Shown: positions 11,139 through 23,347, numbered from the stretch's first letter. The stretch is DNA of 64,000 bases from Pseudoscleropodium purum (GCA_963969395.1 OZ017796.1:41034243-41098242), one strand, 5' to 3'. The notes: generated by a model from the letters alone, not told the origin. A program made the numbers and translations.

Positions 11139-12360
11139 TATTATGAGTACCTTCACTCATTTTCAACTTATGTTTTTATTACAGGTTTTGACATCTTGTT
11201 TTTTTGCCAATTGATTGTATTCATGGTGTCTATCATTCCAAATTCTTGTCTTTTAATTTAGGTGCTTACAAATTGAAGATTAAGAAATAAAACCTACTAG
11301 TATGGGAATCAATCCAAATCCTACTTTGTGTTTAGCTTCTATGTTTTTTTGCTATGAATTGTAAAAGAAGCAAGAGCTTTAAGTTAGGCTTAATGTTTTT
11401 TTAGTAGTTCATGATTAGGTAGTTCATGGTTTTTTCTCTCCATTTTTCATAAATTGTTTAATTGAAATGATATATTATTCTTTGTAACTTTTGAAAGAAT
11501 GGGTATTGAATTGCTATAGTGGATGTTGCAAGTGAAGGTTCTTTAGAAAAACAAACCATCAAGATCAAATCACACTCAAAGGTACCATTCGAATTACTTT
11601 TGTAAGATAGGACTTGAGACCTTTTCTAAACTTTTGAAGCTCCCAATTACTTTGATGATGTCATTATTTTTAAAAATTTATGAATGAATAGTATAGACAT
11701 GCATCCCTTTAAAGGAATGAAGAAGAAATTTCATAAAAAAATCTTTTGAAAGATGTAAATCACGAGTTTTAAAGCTAAATTTAGTGTCTTTATTACAATA
11801 TAGCACTTTAAATAGATTTTTTTATCCAAAATTTTTAATCTTCTAAAACATAAAACTATGAAAAAGAATTTCTAGTGATTAAATTTTGGACTAAAAATAG
11901 TATAATTTTAAAATCAATTTATTGACTTTTGACAAATTCTTGATTTAATCTTTTAAAAAAATTTAACATTCAATTCCAAAAATAGATTTCATAGGGACCT
12001 TGATGTAAATAATATAAACACTTTTTGTTTTATCATAATCATCATTTGGATTAGTTTTTATATTGAAAAGGATGTTCACATGTTTTTACTTTTGAATATT
12101 ATAGAAAATAAAAAAATATTCAAATTGTAGCAAATGAATCCTTTTCTACTCTATCTTATGAATATATATATATACATGATTTTTTTTAATTCAGTCACAT
12201 TATTATTCAATAGAAATTAGACCCTTTTTCTACCATTGAAAAATCCGACAAGCCAACATCTAAACTTCAATTCGAACTTTAGTAGAGAAGTTTAGATTTT
12301 TCTATGAATAAAAAATATTAGTCTTAACATGACTTGGACTACTAGTAGGAAAGAACTTAA
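11139..12360. other. AT-rich spacer, no gene seen
   Basis: No coding or repeat signature was recognised apart from simple AT runs (for example ATATATATATA near 12160). Confidence 0.6.
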
Positions 12361-13212
12361 ATGACTAAATTTAATAGATTAGCCTTAAAAAAAAAGCTAC
12401 AAAGAAAATACATTGCAAATTTTAATGCATTTGACTCCTTTTGTGGTCCATTTGAATGTGATTTGACCCATCAACCGTGTATTTTCTTTCTTCCCTTGAA
12501 CTCAAAAGATGTCAAAAGTTATGGTCTTGCAATCACAAGTTGTGCCATGTAATCTTGGAGACAAAATTATACATAAGTATGATCAACTTTTCACTACCTC
12601 CTTTGATTCACAAGGTGCAAGGTATAAAGTATGGACAAACATTTTTGCACAAACATTATACCTCTGAATGGTTTAAGTACAATAGGATTATGAGAAAAGC
12701 AAATCATTGGCTTAAGTATGCTATGGAACATAGTCCTGCCCAAAACAGGGAAACAAAAAAAGTTTGGTTCAAGAAGATTTGAATTTTTAAGATTGCTAAT
12801 GATGATAAGATGGACCCATTAATTTTTGGAGGTATTAGTATGACATGGGAGGTGGAAGACATTGTAACACATTTAGTGGAGAAATTGTATCAATTGTGCA
12901 AAAAAAAAAAAAAAAATATGTGAAGAAAAGGAAAATGAAGTAATTCAAGAGGTAATCAATTCAATTACACATCATGTGTTTTTATAGAGGTAGATTTAAG
13001 TAGTGATGAAGAGAGAGTATTAATAGAGGAATTGAATGCACATGTTTACATAGTGAGAGGTAGATTGTTTAATGAGATAAAACAACTAATAAAATTCATT
13101 CCTCAAAAACAACATTTTGATGGATATACGTCAAAAACATATTGGCTGAAGACTAGAGAAAAAGACAAAGGTGCGAATAGCAATGACTTTTCAAATTTTT
13201 ATTCAAGTCTTC
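12361..13212 (+). pseudogene. Interrupted coding relic of unknown family
   Basis: Several plus-strand frames join across stops and frameshifts into protein-like text: DLTHQPCIFF, EWFKYNRIMRKANHWLKYA, SPAQNRETKKVWFKKI, DKMDPLIFGGISMTWEVEDI, then SSDEERVLIEELNAHVYIVRG and TSKTYWLKTREKDKGANSND. Composition and amino-acid use are coding-like, but I do not recognise the family. A hAT MITE sits in the 3' end at 13213. If the MITE and one target copy are ignored, the frame runs on for about 42 more codons to a TAG near 13622. Confidence 0.45.
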
Positions 13213-13494
13213 CAGGGTTGACAGGACGGTTGGACGTTCGGGACGTCCGGACGTTGTGTCCACAGCGTCCTCTAACATTCGCGGTCCCGGCGGACGTAGC
13301 GTCCGCCCCGATACCCGTCCGCCCCGGTACGGCCGTCCGATCGACACGCGGACTGATGTGGTCCGCATGATCTGGGCGTCTGCCTTCCGACGGCGGGAGG
13401 GACGCTACATCCGCTGGCGTCCGTGAGGACGGACGCCCGGGTTACAGACACTATTTTGGGGCGAACGTACTGATTTGTCAACCCTGAAGTCTTC
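13205..13494. mobile_element. GC-rich hAT-type MITE with 8-bp target duplication
   Basis: The element spans 13213-13486 (274 bp). It has terminal inverted repeats CAGGGTTGACA and TGTCAACCCTG and is flanked by the exact 8-bp direct repeat AAGTCTTC (13205-13212 and 13487-13494). CAGGG ends and an 8-bp duplication are diagnostic of the hAT superfamily. The body is very rich in GC and CpG (GGACG/CGTCC words), in sharp contrast to the roughly 30% GC around it, so it is probably a recent or compositionally distinct insertion. Confidence 0.88.
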
Positions 13495-14425
13495 TAACCA
13501 CATTGCTTATATTGTGTGATTGGTCTAATTTATCTCTTCCTTTATGGTTAATTTGTATGTGCTACCTGGCATTGTGCTTTGTGAAGCCCTTGATAGTGAT
13601 CTTGTGTTTAGAATTAAACTAGGGCTTCACATTGAAATCAATTTTCCGCCCTACCAATGATTTTGAATCCCTTGTTTGAAGTAGTTAGAATCGTAATCAT
13701 TTTGGATTTCCAATGTAGTGCTAATTGTCAATCTCATGTTAATTGCATGTGTGTGAATTGTTGCTTAGGGTGGGCTCTGAAACATAGAGTATCACAACAA
13801 ATCCTACACATGCTTTAAGTGGGCATAAATCATTTACTTGTGTGATGTAGAAGCTATAATTTGTATTGAAGAAGTGTTTTTATTGCATTCATTAGTAGCA
13901 ACCTTCTATTGCCTATGTTTAATTTGGATAATTTTGGGTTTGAAGGAATTTATTTTGTTTCACAAAATTTTAGCCTACTAGAATATATTCTATGATTTGT
14001 GGAGGATTTTTGATGTCGTCAAAGTGATGATGTCTAATTGTTGTTTTATGATGACACTTTTTTTGTCTAATGTTATATGGTTGTTTGTAGTGAGTGTAGG
14101 ACAAGAGTGGGCATTTTGTGTCCATCATATGTTCTTCTGAGTTTGTAGAAAGAATTGTGCTTACAAAGGGAAAGAACATTAGGATTTCAATGTGATTGAC
14201 TATTAAGAATATTGCAGCTGAGCTGCTTGGTACAATTTTGATACTTGGCCTAGTTTGTGATCAACTTCATTTGTTTCATCAACTTCATTAGTTTGCCTAT
14301 GGGTCGAACCTTTGAGAAATATTGGGGCTATGACACTTTTTCTTCTTACAGAGCTCTAGCCATAACTATTTTTAATGAACATTTTTCTTGAGTATATTAT
14401 GATATCCATAAGAGTTTTTGGTTTA
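13495..14425. other. AT-rich spacer after the hAT MITE
   Basis: The first 130 bp may continue the interrupted frame described for 12361-13212. The rest shows no recognisable gene. Confidence 0.4.
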
Positions 14426-15352
14426 CAAACAATTACCCCTAAAGGTCGGAGACTATATTTTCACCAAAAACATTCCAAAACTGCCATTTCTAACACAAGC
14501 ACCAAGTTTTAAATGAAAAACATTTTTGGATACATGTAACCATAGGATCTTGTAGTAAGCTTGTTTGAAAACATGTAGAAAAAATTTCAGAAATTTCCAC
14601 CATGTAGATTGCAAAAAATTAGCATGTGAAGTGACGAATTTCCTTTTTTAGGCCCAGCGAAAATCTAGGCAGCTGCACTTCAAAAGGTCACATTTGTATG
14701 AAAAAATGTTCACAATGGTGTTTACTCTTTGAACTAATTCTTCAAGTCAAGTTGGCTATATGCTTAAAAAATTTCAGATCATTTGGAATCATACAACATA
14801 TAGGAAAAAAATAGTAAGTAGAAAGGAGTAGAGAATGATTCAAAATACTAAATAGTTAACAATTTATTTATGGAATTGAAAAATGTCAATCTCAATGGTT
14901 GTAATGTTGTGATAAACAATCTACACCCAATGTTTTTATTTTTTTCAAAAAAGATTGAAAATTGAGTTAAATAAAGGACTTCAAAGTTTGTTTTAGAGTA
15001 GAGATTCACTAACAACCCGCAAATTCCCACAAACTAAATTACCTCAAAACTTTTGACTCATTGATCAAAATTGAATGATTAAAAGCTTTTCAAGTATATA
15101 AAAATCTAAAGAAAAAATTTTAAGAAGTTTTTTTTGTTGCCCGAGCTGCCCATCAAGCAATGATAAGTACATATCATACAATAACTTTTTAACCATGGAG
15201 TGAAAGATTATGGAAATTGTTGGGCCTTAACGCTACTCCTTGGGCACATGTTGTGTTAAAATTTCAGGCAAAAAAGAATAAAAACTACATTTATAGTGAG
15301 CTGCCCAAATCTTCTATGTTGCTAAAAAACGCAGTTTGGGCACTTAGGGGTT
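14426..15352. mobile_element. About 0.93-kb non-autonomous element with TTA(A)CCCCTAAAG ends, full-length copy
   Basis: The left end TTACCCCTAAAGG and right end CACTTAGGGGTT are inverted partners. The left half (ACTATATTTTCACCAAAAACATTCC...) is repeated at 29579-30060 and, inverted, at 62340-62724. The right half (GTTGGGCCTTAA.GC.ACTCC, ATATCATACAATAAC) is repeated at 29260-29578 and 45290-45800 and, inverted, at 23440-23920. No reading frame is conserved among copies, so this is a dispersed non-coding DNA-transposon family. Confidence 0.65.
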
Positions 15353-17515
15353 CAAATATTGAAATCAATGAAATGTAGGCAAATCAATGAGCACATGTAG
15401 GAGCTTATGTAAGATATTAATATAAGGATTTTTGTATGCAAATATGACATAACTTCGACTAAGTGAAGTCAATGTTTGATTTGCTAATCTTTATTCTAGT
15501 GAAATTCTGAGCTTGAGCGTGTAGCTCCTCTTATTGGTGAAGGATATAGATATGTTGCAAGCTTAGTAAGTAAATGTTGTTGTTGATGGCATGCTACATG
15601 GCTTTGCTCTTGCTACGCACTTCAACTTACGTTCTTAATTGCTCTGTCAAACTTTGGATAAAAAGACTAGTCCCTTCTTGGTGGTGAAAACTTCAACAAA
15701 GGTCGTGCAAGGATAAGGGCAAGAACTTGTTGCTGGTAGTATAGGATAGAAGTTGTTGGTAGTGCAGGATAGAAGTTGAGGATGCCAATCAAGGTTGGAA
15801 GATATTAATGTGATCTTTCACTACAACAATAATATTCAATTTGTTTTTGTCTATCTTTTGTCCATCTTATTACCACTTGCTATCCATATTAGTAATCAAT
15901 TTTTGTTGCACTACTAGTAGGCTATAATGATTTAAGCTACTTGAAATATTTCTTCGTTTATCATGTGCTATAAAATAGCCATTGAAACAAATTCATCTAA
16001 ATTTTTGCCATCCATACAATATACCCCAATTTCATCCATAGAAAATCTTTCATCTAAAACCATTCATTTTCAAATTTGTCATCCAAATGAAAGAACTTCA
16101 TCCATCTAAAAAATAAATGATCCAAAATTTTCTCATTCATCAAGCAAAATTTCATCCAAACAAATGTCATTTGTAAGTCAATATTTCATCCACAAGTGGG
16201 TGAGTTTTTCAAAATACTGGGGGGATGAAAGTTACAATGTGGGTTTGGAGGGTTTAATTTGAAAATATCTCCCATAGTGTAGTTACAAAAATGTAAAGAC
16301 CCGGCAATGACTTTAGTGAAGGAATAGATGGTGCCTTACTTGACGTGTTAGATTGCCTTAGGATAAGCAAATGGCGCTTTACATTAAAAAAATAATTTAT
16401 CTTCATTTCTTCCCACATTGAGTGGCATAGTAGAAACTGGCCTAATCAACCACATCGATTCAAATCTAGATACTAGCACTAATATACAAAGTTGTCACTG
16501 ATTCACTAATTTTCACTTCTAATATATCTGTTGCTTTCAATATTTTCCCTATTAATGTAATGTTTCATAATACTTGCAAAATTGACAAGTTTACAATCAA
16601 ATTATCTTTGCACCAATTGTTCAAGCTGGTATTGGTATATAGTAAGTCACCAATTATTAAATTGTTATTGGGAGAAGTCATCAATTGAAATTTATTTCTA
16701 ATCTATGGAACTATACACTTTCCATCTATTATTGGCAAAATTCACCAATTGAAAGTTATTCTAATGGAGTACTTGCTTATTATTCAATGGCAATTTCATC
16801 AAGTTCAATTTCTCAAGTGTTGACGCCACCTCACTGCTAGAGATGTTGAATGTTATGTAGCAATTTGTCAAGTTGTTAAACTAATGGCCTACAATATTTG
16901 TGACATTCATCACAATTTGGTCATATTAAGCCATAGCTTGTGTCAATACTGAAAAAATTCTTTGGAGTTCCAGAAATCAACTTCTTGATCATCCTAAGCA
17001 GGTTCTTAAATAGGCTTTCTCATAAATTTGTCTATATGTTTAACCAATGCTAGAAACTTCTCCTTACGGTTCCAATATCCAACCTTTGGATCCTCACAAG
17101 TTTTTGAATTGACATTTGGTTTCAAAGCCTGCAAAACTCACTCATCTAGTTAACATACAGATCAATTTTAAACAATAATGTGAAGCAATGTGAATGTGAT
17201 GAACCCAAACATACCTAAAAAACATGTGTTGGAAACTTGGAATTTCAATCATTGAAAAGTTTAGATCATTGTCAATCTGTATGGGCTCTTTAATATTCTC
17301 ATTTGACATGGTTGCAAAATTACGCATGGATTTTTTATTTATTTATTTATTTATTTTGTCATTGACGTACTTGCTATAGGCAACAGACATTTGATTTGGA
17401 TCTCTAGGTGGCAATGGTTCAACTACTCCTGTTTCTTGAAGCTACGCAAAGAAAATTAAAATTAAAAGAAGTCTTAGAAATTAGAGATAAGAGCATGAAT
17501 AATTTAGTTGAGAAT
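15353..17515. other. AT-rich spacer with degenerate TTCATCCA repeats
   Basis: Positions 15980-16200 contain many scattered copies of a TTCATCCA/CATCTAAA-like word. Otherwise no gene or clear mobile element was recognised in about 2.1 kb. Confidence 0.5.
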
Positions 17516-19259
17516 TTATACATGTACCTTCACTTGCTTTGATTGTTCCATCTCCTCACAAAATGCTTCATCAAACATCAAAGGATGTCCATCCAACAAT
17601 TCTCCAAAAATACAATGTTGCATTGCCCTTGTTTTACAATCGCTTTCGCCTTGGTTATATTGGTTGTAACTCTGTGGATCTTGGTCACCTAATATCTTCA
17701 TCCCATCTTCAACGGGCACAAGAGCATCACTCATTCAAGAAATTGCAACTCCTTGTTCCATCTTGTTAGTAATTGATTTACCTTTCAATTGAAGAAGATC
17801 TTTAGTCAACCTCTTGCTTATCTTTGCCAACTTGTTATGTCCAATCAATGTCACCATGAACAAAACATTTTGTTGATCACTCTTTACGATATATATTTGG
17901 GGGAAGGAAAAGCAAATGAGGAGAAGGTACTTTGAAAACTGGCTTGTGCACCATAAGAGCCTTAAAATTTTGAACAACATATGTTATGTAATAGTTGATA
18001 GCTAGTCGAAAATCTTCGACTAAGTAGTAAGCAATATCAAAGTTCCAATTTTTACTAATTCCTTTCTGGTATCAAATGTACTCTCTATAATTTCCAAAGT
18101 GCAATGAAAAATCCTCTACATCAGTATTTCTCAACTCTTGGCCTCCTTTGATCATGAAGTTTCTTGTGCAAAAATAACCAAACATAATGTTTATTCCATG
18201 AGGACTATTGATTTGGCATTTTTATTGGCTAAGCATTAACCTTTCTTATAGAATGATTAAGATGTCACTCCTCTTAACATTCCTACCTAGTCCAGTAGCA
18301 ATTGAGCATAAGGCAGCTTTACTACTAGCCAATTTCACCTTTGCATACCGAGGATCCTTCAAGATATAAAAAGACTTTGCACTTGTGCCACTAGCCACTA
18401 CATTTGCAACTATTTGTGACCAAATTATCCTCCCCAATGCTCTAAGTCGGCCTTGCAAATTACAATAGAACATATCAAATAAAATAAAATTAGAGACTCT
18501 AATTAATAGAGTTGCTAATGTTACGGCTTCAAAAAAGAACAGTCTACTGATCAATATAATAAGTGAATCTAAGGAGTAAGAATCTATTGTACATTCGTAG
18601 AGGTTATAGTTCTCCAATTTTTTTGGCAACCTACAACATGAAGTCATGGAGAAGGTTGACAAGACCTTTAACATCAATTTCAGAAAGATCTTCAATCGAT
18701 TGAGATGTGTCATATTTTTTGTAACGCTCCAAGCATCTAAAGCCTTTTGTGCCTAGGTCTCTGGGTGCTTACTCTGTTTGTGACCACCATTCTCTATATT
18801 TTGCACCTCCTTTGGGTTGATTGGTAAGAAATGGTGGTTTTTTTCATTGGAATCAACACCAACACCAACACGGCAACACCAACACGGCAACACCAACACG
18901 GCAACACCAACACCTTCACTTTCTAAATTCTCACAATCTTCATTAGAGCAAAGAAGCTCATTGTGATCTATTGCTCCATATATTCTCTCATCCATGAAGT
19001 CTTCTTTCACTAAAGCGTCAAACTCACCTACAACATTATCATTAACTCCAAAACTATCCTCTAAAAACTCCTGAGACTCTTTATCACCGCTCACTTCCTC
19101 ACAAAGCACCTCAAAAGCCTCCATGTCTCTCATCTTCTTAGCATATGCAGGGCAAATTATTGCAATATACAAATTAGGACGTTCACCATTGCTTGATAGA
19201 GGTAATGATGAAGAACTTGGACAATTATCAACCATTGCTAAAAGCAACAACTGCAACAT
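17516..19259 (-). pseudogene. Crypton-like tyrosine recombinase (KIAA1958/ZMYM/QRICH-type) pseudogene
   Basis: Read on the minus strand, broken frames line up with the domain order of Crypton-derived tyrosine recombinases. An acidic N-terminal region lies at 19235-18753. A core-binding segment, IDVKGLVNLLHDFMLQVAKK, is near 18680. KDPRYAKVKLASSKAAL and GLGRNVKRSDIL (18365-18250) match the family's 'F..P.F..L...L......GIG...K.A..I' block. MIKGGQELRNTDVEDF (about 18160-18110) has the catalytic-Arg box (R-G-G-x-E-x-R). GMKILGDQDPQSYNQYN (about 17690-17640) matches the GH.D..SY..Y box, with the His lost. Several frameshifts and stops break it. An intact version would cut and rejoin DNA as a transposon integrase. 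The closest named family is inferred from motifs only. Confidence 0.6.
18855..18914 (-). repeat. 15-bp minisatellite inside the recombinase relic
   Basis: The unit CAACACCAACACGG and close variants repeat about four times. In the minus-strand frame this gives a VGVGVAVLVLP-like run that is probably not part of the original protein. Confidence 0.75.
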
Positions 19260-19627
19260 TATTCTCTTGTCATATCCTTGTTCAATCTAGTAAAACTGAA
19301 ATCCGAAAACTACTTCCATTCACTCATTCTCTTTGGCTTGAATATGTTACTCTTGCTAGACAATTCAATTGAAAGAGGAGGTGTATTGAAATTAGAACCT
19401 TGCTCTCCATGGCAAGTTGTATACGAGCCAAAACTTAGACAGCTACGTGTAGTGAAACACCTCGCCCATGGAGGCCATAGCCACCCTTGGACGACCTTTG
19501 CTCCGAAATGAGAAGTTAAAGAGAGATGACATAGAAAGATGTGAGCAACAAAGGAAACCAATAAAGAAATACTTTGGTAAAAGAAATAGTCATTGTTGCG
19601 TCTTTATGTCGGGCAACAACCTTGTGA

Positions 19628-19701
19628 GGAAGTCTTATGCAAATGAGGGACCCACCTTGGCCGGCCTACCTCAATGAGTCCTTCATTTGCATAAGTCTTC
19701 C
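19628..19701. repeat. Short hairpin-forming inverted repeat
   Basis: GGAAGTCTTATGCAAATGAG at 19628 pairs with CATTTGCATAAGTCTTCC ending at 19701. Two mismatches occur in about 24 bp, with a loop of roughly 26 nt. It lies between the recombinase relic and the reductase relic, and may be a small foldback remnant or a hairpin RNA source. Confidence 0.55.
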
Positions 19702-20274
19702 CCCCTCAATCATTACCCTTCACATTCCACCCCCAACCCATCCCACCCACCCCACCCCTATAAAGGCGTCCTTTCAATAGCAAACATCCTTCCTGTAGAA
19801 GGCATAGGATAGCCTTGTTGTCTAAAATGCCGCAGAGTTCAGTTTTCCATTTGATTGTGACAAAGTTGTTTACAAAGGTCTCTTTGCCTCTTCAAGCTGA
19901 GACAATATTGTTGTTCATATATTGTAGGCAAGTGTCGATAATGGAAACCATTCTTTGATTGTTGTAACTTTGGAAGGGCCTTGGGAGGCTATTAGTGGCG
20001 CTTGGAGCCAAGAGAGCAAAAGCCGTAGGAATAGTACATTGCATAGACGATGAAGATACATAGGAAAATGCTCCATTTCCAATCCTCCATAGATACTTCA
20101 CAAACATGCATATGCAGCAAGATAGGCCTATGAGCTTGTCCTCATATAAATCACATCCACTTGGGCATTGTTCTACTAATTCCCATCATCGTGGCTCTCA
20201 ATTTGCACAAGCTAGTTGCAAAACTTTGGGAGCAAACGTAGCCAAGGAGGTTTGATTTTCTTCAAATTTGTTGG

Positions 20275-22218
20275 ATATGGCAAGGGGCAAGACTATGTTT
20301 GTGATGGGCGTTGGCATTTATAGCTTCATGGTTGGTCAAGATGTTGCTGGAGTGGGGGAACACAGTCATGTTAAGGGCACAATTTGTATTCTTGGTGAGC
20401 CTTTCTTCTCTATTATGCGACCCTCTGATTAGAATGAGTTCATGTTTCTCCTTGAGGTTAAGTTTTCCATCTGCATCACTTCAACATAGCTAGGAGTGTA
20501 CTTTCAATGGGAGATCACTTTGCACCAAATCTGTTTTTTATCAAGTTTTTCTCACTCAATGAGTTTGTTAGTTTCTTATGCAATCATTCTACATGGGAGG
20601 CTAAAGGAGTGTTCTAGATGAGAGCGTCTAGAATGACCTTGATTACAACCGAAACAACAAAGTGAGTCTATTTGTATCTCTTCATTAAGTTGAAGATTTG
20701 ATTGGACTATTATTCTTTTAAGGACCAATATAGATTGATGCTAGATTCACTTTGATTGTCGTTAATGGGATCTTTTTTAGAGTTGGTACGCTTTAGTAAA
20801 AATTCTAGCAGGGCAAGTAACTTAGGACTATGCGAAGAAGAACAATTTGGATCTGGTTGTGATAAATCCAAGTAGGGTGTTTGGACCTGTTCTCCAAGAC
20901 TTCCTTAGTCTTAGCAATGAAATAATCCAAAACATTCTTAATGTTGCATTTCATATTCTTCATTTACATCTATACCCAAATCAAGGTTAAGCTATCATTT
21001 TTGATAAGCTAGATATGATGTCTAACCTCTAAATGCCAAGCTATACTAAAAGTTCACTTTGGAAGATAATAATCACTTTCAATAACTTTTAAAACGTATT
21101 TCTATTGCATTATTGAAAAATGCAAGTTATGTTTTTTGTTTCCCTTTCTAAATGATTTTTTTCCAACTCCTATAGATTTTGGCTATTTAGTGGTCAATGT
21201 CTTAATTTTCTTGAATACTTTTTGAGTTTGATCATTGAATCTGTGAGCACTTTGCATGTCCTACTTACTACATAATACTCTTTTGGCTCTTGATTATAAT
21301 TTGCACCTCTCCAAAGAGGTTTCGATTGTTTGAAGATTATTTTGCTTGATGATTGCAGGTACAACCAAGGTTTTTCCAAATCTGACAATTGGATTGGTGA
21401 GTGTAAAGGATGTGGCTATGGCGCATGTATTGGCATATGAGAAGCCAGAGGTAGAAAGCTGATTTATCTATAATGAGCATACATTACACTATTGTGATTT
21501 GACTGCTCTACTCACTAATCTTTATACACACTACCCTATGGTGGCCAAGTGCATTCCTACTTTCACTATTCATCAATTTCAATTAGATCCAACTTTCTTG
21601 TGAATGAACCAAGAATTATAATCCCTAAAAGTGTGAACAAAAGTTAGTAAGATAGTAAGATCATTTTTATTTCAAAATTACAATAAACAACCTTAAATCC
21701 ACCAAATATCTATATACTTTATTCATGTACAACATTTATTCTCTTTTTAAATGATATATTATGTGATTTTTCTTGAAGCCTCCTCAGTGAATATTAATTG
21801 AATGAAATGCACTTTTTGATACGTCTATCATCCACTAGTTGAGCATTAAGCATTGATGGTTGAGCATTTAGGGGTTAACTTCTAATTGACTAGCTAAAAA
21901 TTGGATGTCCATGTTTGAAATTGATAGCCAAATAGGAAGGAAGGTATCAAAATGAATGAATGGAAAAAAAATCATATTCTATATTTTTGAAAATATAAAC
22001 AAGTTTTGAAAGCATTTGTGCATTCCAATTTTTGAAGTCAATTGTTGATGTTGTTTTGTATTGAAATATTCTAGGGATGCAAACAACACAATGCCATGTG
22101 TGCTTGTTTACACTCTATTAAAAGAGAAGATCGAGAAACTTGAATTAACTTTTGAGCCAATTGAAGATGTCATTTGTGATGTTGTCACCTCTTTTAGAGA
22201 CCAAAAGTTGTTGGCTTG
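20275..22218 (+). pseudogene. Cinnamoyl-CoA reductase/dihydroflavonol reductase-like pseudogene
   Basis: Exon pieces lie in order on the plus strand. KTMFVMGVG is followed, after a frameshift, by IASWLVKMLLEWGNTV (20285-20370), the NAD(P)-binding start of extended SDR reductases. TTKVFPNLTIGLVSVKDVAMAH with LAYEKPEVES then TGA then FIYNEHTLHYCDLTALLTN (21360-21520) follows an acceptor TTGCAG. KEKIEKLELTFEPIEDVICD and VVTSFRDQKLLA ends at a stop at 22216-22218. The TGA at 21460 stands where the family has Arg (CGA to TGA). The catalytic SYK region was not found. The family reduces phenylpropanoid CoA esters or flavonoids; this copy is inactive. Confidence 0.75.
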
Positions 22219-22229
22219 AGTTCCCTATC

Positions 22230-22530
22230 TTTAATAGAACATTAGATGTTTTTTTGGGGGTGGGGGTGGGGGGTGGAAGGCCATTTAGGCATGTTCCTGG
22301 CCCTATTCCCCCAATAGTCCCAAAATGGCCGTTGTCGGATTTTTTTTAAATGCAAAAATACAAAAAAAAATTCATTTTCTTTTAAATATTATTTTTGAAA
22401 AAAAATGACATGGCAATTGTTGTGCCATGTCACATAGCTGTTGTGAGGAAGTGCACAAAGTCTGGAAACCAAGCTAAATATAGGGGAACTCACAATCCTC
22501 TCAGGGGTTGAAATCTCATCTAATGCAAGG
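22230..22530. mobile_element. MITE, TTAGAGGA family, copy 2
   Basis: Ends CATTAGATG (22232) and CATCTAATG (about 22520-22528) bound a non-coding stretch. It shares the A/T-rich core and the TGCCATGTCACA-type inner motif with 62896-63203, and the AACTCACA.TCCTC segment with 10073-10350. It begins about 14 bp after the stop of the reductase relic. Confidence 0.6.
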
Positions 22531-22792
22531 AACTATGCTACACAATGATTTGCCCTTGTAGCACTAGCTTGCTCTTTGAGTAATGTACTACTCAAATTTC
22601 CCCACATAGTTTTTGTAACTGTAAAATTTGCTCTCTCAAACATGCATTACAATGTGATTTTAGAGAGTTGTCACTAGTAGAAAACTTAGCATTTAAATCA
22701 ACAAAGAAGTGTTGGTTTTTTCTATTGATTTGGTCGCACTGATCAGCAATAGAAATCTGTTGATTATTTCTATTGATCAGGTCAATGACAAG

Positions 22793-22815
22793 GAGGAAAA
22801 AAAAAAAAAAAAAAA
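22793..22815 (+). repeat. Poly-A run
   Basis: An unbroken A tract of about 20 bases follows AGGAGG. Two copies of a CCCGAAATTTCCGGGC-like word lie just downstream (22836-22890) in inverted orientation. Confidence 0.7.
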
Positions 22816-23000
22816 AGTTAAATTTTTTTTGTTGCCCGAAATTTCCGGGCAGAAAAAAAAAATCACACTACCCGGGAATTTCGGGCAGCCCTAGCAGCCA
22901 CCATTCGACTCTCTTACCGACACACCACACCTGTGAATACATGTGAGATTTGAATATTTGTTTCGCACTTATGCATTAAGAATTATCTGTTTTCTAACTC

Positions 23001-23347
23001 AGCAGACTTTGGCGTCCATTTAGGCATAGGAAAATAACCTTTTTCAAAAACTTTGAACTAAAACAAGTAGGTAACTTAAGTTAAGTTTTGATCTCCAAAA
23101 ATCCATTTGAGATTTCAAGACTCCAATCAAAAGTTATGGACAAATTTCAGAAAGGATGTTTCAAAATGTCAAAGAAAATGTCCCTTGAAACATCCTCTCT
23201 GAAATTTGTCCATAACTTTTGATTGGAGTCTTGAAATCTCAAATGGATTTTTGGAGATCAAACTTAACTTAAGTTACCAACTTTTTCTAGTTCAAAGTTT
23301 TTGAAAAAGGTTATTTTCCTATGCCAAAATGGACACCAAAGTCTGCT
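23001..23347. repeat. Near-perfect 347-bp palindrome (foldback element)
   Basis: Left arm 23001-23164 and right arm 23185-23347 are inverted copies with only about 8 differences, separated by a 20-bp loop. The outer ends read AGCAGACTTTGG and CCAAAGTCTGCT. A transcript would form a hairpin of about 160 bp, a typical source of 24-nt siRNA in plants. There is no coding content. Confidence 0.88.

Noticed and set aside
19628..19701. ATGCAAAT octamers as transcription-factor sites
   Set aside because: They fall within the two arms of an inverted repeat, so their presence is explained by the hairpin. The animal octamer factor has no clear plant counterpart.
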